DNA of 64,000 bases from Alcaligenes faecalis (GTDB lineage Bacteria > Pseudomonadota > Gammaproteobacteria > Burkholderiales > Burkholderiaceae_B): contig NZ_CP023667.1 in the NCBI RefSeq assembly GCF_002443155.1, positions 1,364,001-1,428,000 on the forward strand, in the 5' to 3' direction. The notes under the pieces are model-generated. The model saw only the letters and a program-made list of their open reading frames with translations. It was not told the origin of the DNA and made no database searches. Of the stretch, positions 58,179 to 64,000 are shown in pieces. Numbering within the stretch: the stretch's first letter is position 1; each line of letters begins with the position of its first letter. The position numbers and the translations under genes were made by a program.

Positions 58179-58237
58179 ACTGCCCCCAGCAAACAGTATT
58201 GATGGCTTCGCCATCGCCGTTGCTGGGGGCAGTTTTA
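58179..58237 (+). terminator. mesXD terminator, branched
   Basis: A 14-bp stem (ACTGCCCCCAGCAA at 58179 with TTGCTGGGGGCAGT ending at 58233) encloses a smaller hairpin GATGG-CTTCG-CCATC, and is followed by TTTATT. Confidence 0.85.
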
Positions 58238-58353
58238 TTGGGGTTGCTTATTTGGTCGCTTCACATAACAGATGCTCCCAAGCAGCCTGCAAGCCCAATA
58301 GGTGAGTCTTCTGACAGCTCTGGGTAAAGAAATTCTTGTCCATCACAAAGAAA

Positions 58354-58390
58354 TGAACTAGGATTCACTCATGTAATGAATCAGAGTTCA
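58354..58390 (+). promoter_or_regulatory. likely TetR operator before regulator of AidB-like gene
   Basis: TGAACTAGGATTCA (58354-58367) and TGAATCAGAGTTCA (58377-58390) are near-perfect inverted copies (11-12 of 14 positions) around a 9-bp spacer and end 7 bp before the TetR ATG, well placed for autorepression. Confidence 0.55.
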
Positions 58391-58397
58391 CTTCTTT

Positions 58398-59045
58398 ATG
58401 GCCTATCGTCAAACCCCCGCCGTTGAAGCCCGTCTGCAAGACAATCGCAGCCGTATTCTGGAAGCTGCTCGCGTTTTGGTCAGTGAAGGTGGCTGGCAGG
58501 AAGCGCAGGTAGCCAGTGTGGCGGCCGCAGCCGGTATTGCCACCGGGACGGTCTATCGTTACTTCCCCTCCAAGGCCGAGCTGTTCGCGGAAGTCCTGTC
58601 GCTGGTGTCCCAGCGTGAGGTGGATGTGCTCACGGACATTGCGCAGGCGGATGGTTCTTCCATGCTGCGCTTGCATGCCGCTGTCTCCACTTTTGTGAAA
58701 CGTGCCATGCGTAATCCTCGCTTGGCTTATGCCTTGATTGCCGAGCCTTGCGATAAGGAAATCGATGCGGCCCGTCTGGTGTATCGCGCCGCGATCAGCC
58801 AGGTCATCCACTCCCTTGTTTCCACAGGTCAGGACGCTCAGGAAATGCGCCAGGATGTGCAGCCCGATATTGCGGCTACCGTCATTGTGGGCGGTTTCAT
58901 GGAAGGGCTGATTGGCCCGCTTTCTCCTTTAAGCCGTCAGCAGCACGATGGCACGGACAGTTACCAGCGCCAAGTGGCCGCGCTGGCTGACCAGATTGCC
59001 CAGATGGCGTGCGCCAGTGTGGCAGTCCCTTCTGCCACGCCTTAG
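58398..59045 (+). CDS. TetR-family regulator
   Basis: A 215-aa repressor with the TetR helix-turn-helix (NRSRILEAARVLVSEGGWQEAQVASVAAAAGIATGTVYRYFPSKAELFAEVL). It is followed after 21 bp by an AidB-like acyl-CoA dehydrogenase on the same strand, so the two are probably one operon controlled by this protein, with an acyl-CoA or similar ligand as inducer (inference). A large inverted repeat precedes its start. Confidence 0.92.
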   Translation: MAYRQTPAVEARLQDNRSRILEAARVLVSEGGWQEAQVASVAAAAGIATGTVYRYFPSKAELFAEVLSLVSQREVDVLTDIAQADGSSMLRLHAAVSTFVKRAMRNPRLAYALIAEPCDKEIDAARLVYRAAISQVIHSLVSTGQDAQEMRQDVQPDIAATVIVGGFMEGLIGPLSPLSRQQHDGTDSYQRQVAALADQIAQMACASVAVPSATP

Positions 59046-59066
59046 AAAAACAGTTCGGAGACAAAT

Positions 59067-60779
59067 ATGAACCAGCCGCTTTCCCCCAGCATTTTGAATG
59101 CGCCCGAGGACCGTTACAGCACGCATCAGGTTTTGAATCAGGCTTTGCCCGCCAGTGGTTTCAATGCTTTTACGGGCGATCAGGTTTTACGTGATGCCAT
59201 CAACCGTGAGGCCCCTTGGGCCGCATCGCGTTGCCAGGCCTTGGGGGCGGTGGCCGGTGATGAGACTGTGCAGGAACTGGCCCGTTTGGCGAACCGCCAT
59301 ATCCCAGAGCTTAAAACGCATGATCGCTTCGGCAATCGGATTGATTGGCTGGAGTTTCACCCCAGCTGGCATGAGTTGATGGGTCTGGCCTGGCAGCACG
59401 AGGTGCCCAATTTAAGCTGGCGTACCCAAGAGAAAAACGGCCACTTCGCCCGCGCCGTCTTGTCCTATCTGTGGAATCAGGTGGAGCACGGTACGGGCTG
59501 CCCGACCGGCATGGCTTATGCGGCTTATGCCGGTTTCGAGGCTGAGCCTGCTTTGGCGATCTGGGCAGACAAGCTCAAAGGGACACGCTATGAATACAGT
59601 CGTCGCGAAGTGGGGGACAAGCCCTCGGTGGTGATTGGTTATGCGATGACCGAAAAGCAGGGGGGCTCAGATCTGCGCGAGACGCAGACGACCGCGCGCT
59701 TCTCCCATAGCGCGGATTATCACGGTGCAACGGCGCAGTGGTATGAGCTGACGGGGCATAAGTGGTTCTGTTCGGTGCCGCAGTCCGATGGCTTTTTTAC
59801 ACTGGCTAAAGTCAATGGCGGTGTCACGTGTTTCTTTTTGCCCCGTACCTTGCCGGACGGCCGCTATAACCGCTTTTTTGTGCAACGTCTGAAGGACAAG
59901 GCGGGCAATCGTTCCAACGCGTCCAGCGAAGTGGAATATGCCGGCACGCTGGCGATTCGGGTGGGGGAGGAAGGGCGCGGTATTCGGGAAATCCTGTCGC
60001 ACTCGCATTTGACGCGTCTGGATTTTGCGATTGGTTCCGCAGGTTTGATGCGGCAGGCATTGACTTTGGCTCTGCGTCACACCACATCACGCAAGGCTTT
60101 TGGAACCTCGATTGCTGACCGGCCCATGATGAGCAATGTGCTGGCGGATATGGCAGTAGAAGTGGAAGCGGCAACCTTGATGTCCTTGCGAGTCGCCAAG
60201 GCCACTGATCTGATGCAAAGCAGTGAACATGAAAGGCTGTTGGCTCGGGTGGCCACGCCTGCGGCTAAATACTTCAATTGCTCGCGCGCGCCCTCTATTG
60301 CGAACGAGGCTTTGCAGTGTCATGGCGGTAATGGTTTTATCGAAGAAAACCCCATGGCTCGTGTGTATCGAGAGGCCCCCTTGAACAGTGTTTGGGAAGG
60401 GACGGCCAATATGATGTGCATGGATGTGCGGCGCGCCATGATCAGGGATCCGCGCACGGTGGAGGCGGTTTTCAATGAACTCAAACCCTTGGCCGGGCAG
60501 GACAAGCGCTTCGATGCGTTGGTGCAGCACACCGAGCGTCTGGTGAGAGCGGCGATCGAGGACGAGTTCCTGGCCCGCCCCATGACCGAAGCCGTCGCCC
60601 GCGTCTTGCAGGCGGCGGAGCTGCTGCGCTATAGCTCTCAAGAGGTGGTGGATGTCTTTTTAAGTACGCGCAGCGGCGGGGATGTGGGGTCTTGGGGAGC
60701 GCATTACGGCACCTTGGGAATGGCAACGTCCTCCTCAGTCGCGCAGAAAATCATGCGCAGGGCGATGGTCACAGATTGA
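59067..60779 (+). CDS. AidB-like acyl-CoA dehydrogenase
   Basis: A 570-aa FAD-dependent acyl-CoA dehydrogenase of the AidB branch. The N-terminal DYRSTHQVLNQ-like region, YAMTEKQGGSDLRETQTTA and LTGHKWFCSVPQSDGFF (FAD/acyl site) and CHGGNGFIEENPMARVYREAPLNSVWEGTANMMCMDVRRA are all AidB-like. E. coli AidB is induced in alkylation stress; here control is probably by the adjacent TetR protein instead. GGAG precedes the start codon. Whether it has true dehydrogenase activity is unknown. Confidence 0.9.
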   Translation: MNQPLSPSILNAPEDRYSTHQVLNQALPASGFNAFTGDQVLRDAINREAPWAASRCQALGAVAGDETVQELARLANRHIPELKTHDRFGNRIDWLEFHPSWHELMGLAWQHEVPNLSWRTQEKNGHFARAVLSYLWNQVEHGTGCPTGMAYAAYAGFEAEPALAIWADKLKGTRYEYSRREVGDKPSVVIGYAMTEKQGGSDLRETQTTARFSHSADYHGATAQWYELTGHKWFCSVPQSDGFFTLAKVNGGVTCFFLPRTLPDGRYNRFFVQRLKDKAGNRSNASSEVEYAGTLAIRVGEEGRGIREILSHSHLTRLDFAIGSAGLMRQALTLALRHTTSRKAFGTSIADRPMMSNVLADMAVEVEAATLMSLRVAKATDLMQSSEHERLLARVATPAAKYFNCSRAPSIANEALQCHGGNGFIEENPMARVYREAPLNSVWEGTANMMCMDVRRAMIRDPRTVEAVFNELKPLAGQDKRFDALVQHTERLVRAAIEDEFLARPMTEAVARVLQAAELLRYSSQEVVDVFLSTRSGGDVGSWGAHYGTLGMATSSSVAQKIMRRAMVTD

Positions 60780-60811
60780 TCTTTGCTGTTTGCACAGTCT
60801 GGAGTGAGCGG

Positions 60812-60841
60812 GGGCTATCTGGATCAAGTCTTGGATAGCCC
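60812..60841 (+). terminator. possible terminator after AidB-like gene
   Basis: GGGCTATC pairs with GATAGCCC across a 14-nt loop, followed by a weak T-rich run (TTGTTGCTT), 33 bp after the stop codon. Confidence 0.5.
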
Positions 60842-60976
60842 TTGTTGCTTGAACCGGGTGGCTTTGCAGGCGAGGCGGCCACCTGACACCTGATTCCCGC
60901 GTTGGACTGGGAGAATCAGGTTGTCCGTTCTAGTCTTCCAGCCCTCCTTGCAAGAGGGTTTTTTCTTGGCTAATTA

Positions 60977-60998
60977 TTGTTATGTTATAACATCTCAA
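60977..60998 (+). promoter_or_regulatory. Zur-type operator
   Basis: The site centres on the perfect palindrome ATGTTATAACAT (60982-60993) inside TTGTTATGTTATAACATCTC, which resembles the Zur consensus built on GTTATA/TATAAC halves. It lies 57-78 bp upstream of a COG0523 GTPase and folE2, both typical Zur targets, which supports the assignment. Confidence 0.78.
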
Positions 60999-61054
60999 AA
61001 TTGGCGAGAATCCTGCGCAAGGAACTGCCCATTGATGCTCAAGGATGAAGAGAA

Positions 61055-62278
61055 ATGACGATGAACCCCGATAACACGCCGGTCGATCCCGCGGCCCGCA
61101 TTCCCGTAACGGTTTTGTCCGGTTTTCTGGGGGCGGGCAAGACGACTTTGTTGAACCACATTCTGAACAATCGCGAAGGTCGCCGCGTCGCCGTCATCGT
61201 GAACGATATGAGTGAGGTCAATATAGATGCCGCTCTGGTTCGTGATGGCGGTGCCGAGCTATCGCGCACGGATGAAAAGCTGGTGGAAATGAGCAACGGC
61301 TGTATTTGCTGCACCTTGCGAGAGGACTTGCTGCTGGAGGTCGACCGTCTGGCCAAGGAAGGGCGGTTTGATCAGCTGGTGATTGAATCCACCGGTATTT
61401 CAGAGCCACTGCCCGTGGCTGAAACCTTTACCTTTGAAGGCGAGGATGGCCGTTGCCTGGGTGAAGTCGCCCGCTTGGACACCATGGTTACGGTGGTGGA
61501 TGCCTTTAATTTTCTGCGCGACTACAGTTCGCAAGACAGCATTCAGTCCCGTGGCGAATCCCTGGGTGAAGAAGACGCGCGTACCGTTGTGGACTTGCTG
61601 ATTGAGCAGATCGAGTTCTGTGATGTGCTGGTTCTGAACAAGATTGATTTGATCAGTGAACCAGAGCGTGAACGCCTGATGGCGATTCTGAACAGTCTGA
61701 ATCCTCGCGCTCGTATTGAGACGGCCGAGTTTGGCAAGGTGCCCTTGGAGCGCGTACTCAACACCGGCTTGTTTGATTTTGAAGAAGCCTCCAGAGCCCC
61801 CGGCTGGTTGCAGGAGTTGCGCGGCACGCACACCCCGGAAACGGAGGAGTACGGCATAGGCAACTTTGTTTACCGCGCCCGCCGTCCATTCCATCCACAG
61901 CGTTTTCTGGAATTGGTTGAAAGCGAATGGCCGGGCGTGGTGCGCTCCAAAGGGTTTTTCTGGTTGGCGAACTTCCCGACTCTGGCGGGTTCTTGGTCAC
62001 AGGCTGGCGCGGTGGCTCGTTATCACGTGGCGGGTTACTGGTGGGCTTCCATGCCGCCCGAGCGTTGGCCGGAAGACCCCGAAGCGGTAGCCCTGATCAA
62101 GGAAAAATGGGATGAGCGGGTTGGGGACGCGCGTCAGGAGCTGGTTCTGATTGGCATGGATATGGATGAGGCCGCATTGCGCGCCCGTTTCGATGCCTGC
62201 CTGTTAAGCGATGAAGAAATGGCCAGCGGCCCCAGCACCTGGACAACATGGACGAATCCGTTTTCAGACTGGCCTTGA
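61055..62278 (+). CDS. COG0523 GTPase, zinc chaperone-like
   Basis: A 407-aa G3E-family GTPase that is thought to hand zinc to client proteins during zinc shortage (ZigA/ZNG1-like). Walker A is [16 protein letters not shown], the metal motif CXCC is [11 protein letters not shown], the Walker B-like element is [10 protein letters not shown], and NKID gives guanine specificity; the C-terminal CobW_C domain contains [19 protein letters not shown]. It is the first gene of a likely operon with folE2, behind a Zur-type site. Confidence 0.92.
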   Translation: MTMNPDNTPVDPAARIPVTVLSGFLGAGKTTLLNHILNNREGRRVAVIVNDMSEVNIDAALVRDGGAELSRTDEKLVEMSNGCICCTLREDLLLEVDRLAKEGRFDQLVIESTGISEPLPVAETFTFEGEDGRCLGEVARLDTMVTVVDAFNFLRDYSSQDSIQSRGESLGEEDARTVVDLLIEQIEFCDVLVLNKIDLISEPERERLMAILNSLNPRARIETAEFGKVPLERVLNTGLFDFEEASRAPGWLQELRGTHTPETEEYGIGNFVYRARRPFHPQRFLELVESEWPGVVRSKGFFWLANFPTLAGSWSQAGAVARYHVAGYWWASMPPERWPEDPEAVALIKEKWDERVGDARQELVLIGMDMDEAALRARFDACLLSDEEMASGPSTWTTWTNPFSDWP

Positions 62279-62332
62279 TGGAATTGAGGTCTTGCCAAGC
62301 TCCTGCTGGCTTGAGCAAGACCTTTTGATTGG

Positions 62333-63283
62333 ATGTTGAGTATGACTGTTGTACTTCCCGACCCGGCTTTGAACGATTCCAGCTATGGCCTGACTCCGCT
62401 GTCCTGGGTAGGTATGGAAGGAATCGATTTACCCATTACCGTGGTCGAACCGGGTTATATGCGCCAACCTCATGCGCGTGTGGATGCCCAGGTTGATTTG
62501 CCGCTGGCGCATGTGAAAGGGATACACATGTCCAGGCTGTACCGCTTGCTGAATGACGTGCCACCAGAGCAAGCCTTGTCACCGTTGAGGCTGCGGCGTC
62601 TTTTACAAAGCATGGTGGAGAGCCAGGAGGACTGCGGTACGTGCTGTGCGCGCTTGGGTTTCAGCTTTGATTTACTGGTGCGACGGCCTGCCTTGGTGAC
62701 GCAGAATCTGGCAGGCTGGAAGTCCTATCCCGTCGTGCTGGAAGCCAGACTTTTAGACGGTATGTTTGTGTGCAAGGTGCAGGTTCAGATTGGCTATTCG
62801 TCGACCTGTCCTTGTTCGGCTGCGCTAGCTCGGCAGTTGATTGAACAGGGCTTTATGCAGGCCTTTGGAAAGCAGCCTGTCTTGCATGCTGATGAGGTAG
62901 CGGCCTGGCTGCACAAGCATGCCAGTCTGGCCACTGCGCATAGCCAGCGCAGTCAGGCTCTGGTTCAGGTTGACGTAGCGGAGGATAGCGAGAATTTTGG
63001 GTTTTTAGCCTTGATTGATCGTGTTGAAAAGGCACTGGCAACCCCCTTGCAAACCGCCGTCAAACGGGCTGACGAACAGGCCTTTGCGGCCTTGAATGGC
63101 CAGAACCTGATGTTTGTGGAGGACGCAGCGCGTCGTATAGAAGCGGCCTTGGTGGGCTATCAGAACCCTGGTATTCAGGTCCGCCATTTGGAGAGCCTGC
63201 ATCCCCATGACGCGGTGGCGTTCAAGACTCCTTTGTCAGCGGAGATGTCCCTTTCAGGGCTTAAGGAAGGCGTGGTGCTATGA
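62333..63283 (+). CDS. folE2: GTP cyclohydrolase FolE2
   Basis: Type IB GTP cyclohydrolase I, which starts folate synthesis and does not strictly need zinc, replacing FolE in zinc shortage. The protein shows the FolE2 features [45 protein letters not shown], and the catalytic Cys in [20 protein letters not shown]. Two starts, ATG 62333 and 62342, are possible. Following the COG0523 gene by 54 bp, it makes a standard Zur-regulated pair. Its stop overlaps a 45-codon frame by ATGA. Confidence 0.92.
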   Translation: MLSMTVVLPDPALNDSSYGLTPLSWVGMEGIDLPITVVEPGYMRQPHARVDAQVDLPLAHVKGIHMSRLYRLLNDVPPEQALSPLRLRRLLQSMVESQEDCGTCCARLGFSFDLLVRRPALVTQNLAGWKSYPVVLEARLLDGMFVCKVQVQIGYSSTCPCSAALARQLIEQGFMQAFGKQPVLHADEVAAWLHKHASLATAHSQRSQALVQVDVAEDSENFGFLALIDRVEKALATPLQTAVKRADEQAFAALNGQNLMFVEDAARRIEAALVGYQNPGIQVRHLESLHPHDAVAFKTPLSAEMSLSGLKEGVVL

Positions 63284-63417
63284 GTGTTTTAGCCCTTACT
63301 GATCCTTGCCACACACAGCGGCAACATCAAACTTCCTTGCTGCTGGAGCAGGCCAGCAAGATCACGATCAGCCCGTCTGACCTGATGCTTCGCTCCCGTC
63401 TTTCGGAGCGGCGATGA
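63280..63417 (+). CDS. possible 45-aa small protein between folE2 and yidD
   Basis: This frame starts in an ATGA overlap with folE2 and ends in an ATGA overlap with yidD, so a ribosome could pass through all three. The peptide ([20 protein letters not shown] ... RSRLSERR) is polar with a basic end and is not recognised. The double overlap argues for translation or at least coupling, but the frame may be a chance bridge. Confidence 0.4.
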   Translation: MSVLALTDPCHTQRQHQTSLLLEQASKITISPSDLMLRSRLSERR

Positions 63418-63689
63418 AAGCCTTTCTTGTCTCTGTCCTGGTCCTGCTGGTTCGCGGCTACCAACTTTTTATCAGCCCATTGCTGGGGCCACGCTGCCGT
63501 TTTTATCCGACTTGTTCTCAGTATGCGATTCAGGCTTTGCGAACGCATGGCCTCTTTAAAGGAACCTGGCTGGCCGCACGGCGTATTGTCCGTTGCCACC
63601 CCTGGCATCCGGGCGGGCACGACCCTGTTCCGGCTCTTGGCGATCAGGGCAGTCACACACCCAAGCATTCAGGAGACGGCCGTGGATAA
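63414..63689 (+). CDS. yidD: YidD membrane protein insertion efficiency factor
   Basis: A 91-aa amphipathic inner-membrane-associated protein that aids YidC-dependent insertion. The hallmark sequence is [61 protein letters not shown], with all conserved Cys residues. Usually it lies between rnpA and yidC near the origin; here it stands between folE2 and sufE, overlapping the previous frame by 4 bp and sufE by 8 bp. Confidence 0.94.
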   Translation: MKAFLVSVLVLLVRGYQLFISPLLGPRCRFYPTCSQYAIQALRTHGLFKGTWLAARRIVRCHPWHPGGHDPVPALGDQGSHTPKHSGDGRG

Positions 63690-64000
63690 GGAAGCAGCAC
63701 CAGAAGAGCCCATAGCCCAAGTCCAGCAATCCATTGTGGACAGCTTCCAGTGCCTGGGTAACTGGATGGCGCGCTACGAATATCTGATTGATCTGGGACG
63801 CTCCTTGCCGGACTTCCCGGACAAATGGCGTACGGAGGCGAACCGCTTGCACGGCTGTCAGGCACAGGTCTGGATGGTCGCTGAATTGCGTGATCACAGG
63901 TTGTTTTTTCAGGCTCGTAGTGATTCCGCCATTGTCACGGGCTTGTTGGCTTTATTGATGAAGGTGTATTCGGGGCGTCTGCCTGAAGAAATCATCTCCC
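63682..64000 (+). CDS. sufE: SufE-family sulfur acceptor (3' end outside window)
   Basis: SufE-type protein that accepts sulfur from a cysteine desulfurase (SufS or CsdA) for Fe-S assembly. GTG at 63682 follows AGGAG with 6-nt spacing and overlaps yidD by 8 bp. About 106 codons are visible: [39 protein letters not shown] contains the active-site Cys (HGCQAQVW), and [18 protein letters not shown] fits the family C-terminal half. It appears to be part of the COG0523-folE2-yidD operon. Confidence 0.9.
   Translation, partial: MDKEAAPEEPIAQVQQSIVDSFQCLGNWMARYEYLIDLGRSLPDFPDKWRTEANRLHGCQAQVWMVAELRDHRLFFQARSDSAIVTGLLALLMKVYSGRLPEEIIS

Noticed and set aside
1..64000. CRISPR arrays, rRNA, tRNA, transposases
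   Set aside because: No regularly spaced repeats, rRNA or complete tRNA sequences, or transposase motifs were found on reading the window.

Overview
The window looks like chromosomal DNA of a betaproteobacterium of the Alcaligenaceae, close to Alcaligenes. This is an inference from gene content: a Bug-family solute receptor, a C-terminally extended IF-1, prfB near lysS, and a COG4255-like gene overlapping recJ. Most genes are ordinary housekeeping genes at moderately high GC. Both window edges cut genes: lon on the left and sufE on the right.

Layout. 1-7.3 kb: lon, lexA with a textbook SOS box, a GNAT acetyltransferase, an AspC/TyrB-type aminotransferase and uvrB. 7.7-11.7 kb: a low-molecular-weight phosphatase, then an unusual Fe-S cluster operon (iscR, iscS, an iscU paralogue lacking one cluster ligand, iscA) ending in a protein that appears to be a duplicated methylglyoxal synthase; hscBA and fdx are absent. 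12-19 kb: orphan Bug receptor, prfB (with programmed frameshift)-SDR-lysS operon, a chemoreceptor and infA. 19.4-33.4 kb: two EamA transporters around a BASS-family symporter, recJ, lolCD, a TatD hydrolase, comEC, an alpha/beta hydrolase, a PHP phosphatase and greB. 33.7-44.1 kb: purine genes purL, guaB and guaA, with guaB and guaA separated by 3.3 kb holding a long inverted repeat, an EamA transporter with a divergent AraC regulator, and an esterase.

The clearest foreign segment is 44114-49692, a 5.6-kb island at the 3' end of guaA. It is bounded by a 13-bp direct repeat that includes the guaA stop codon, and a terminator that fits guaA now lies just beyond the far repeat. It carries a HTH/PIN toxin-antitoxin pair and a 1278-codon SIR2-like protein resembling NAD-depleting phage-defence sirtuins, but no integrase. 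This is the best candidate for a little-described system.

49.8-64 kb: a HAD hydrolase, an SDR/SMR/TetR group with repeated TetR-type operators, then metR divergent from metE, with mesX-mesD (a second cobalamin-independent methionine synthase) just downstream. After a TetR/AidB-like acyl-CoA dehydrogenase pair, the window closes with a zinc-starvation operon: a Zur-like palindrome, a COG0523 GTPase, the Zn-independent folE2, a possible 45-codon ORF, yidD and sufE. No rRNA, tRNA, CRISPR array, transposase or integrase was found.
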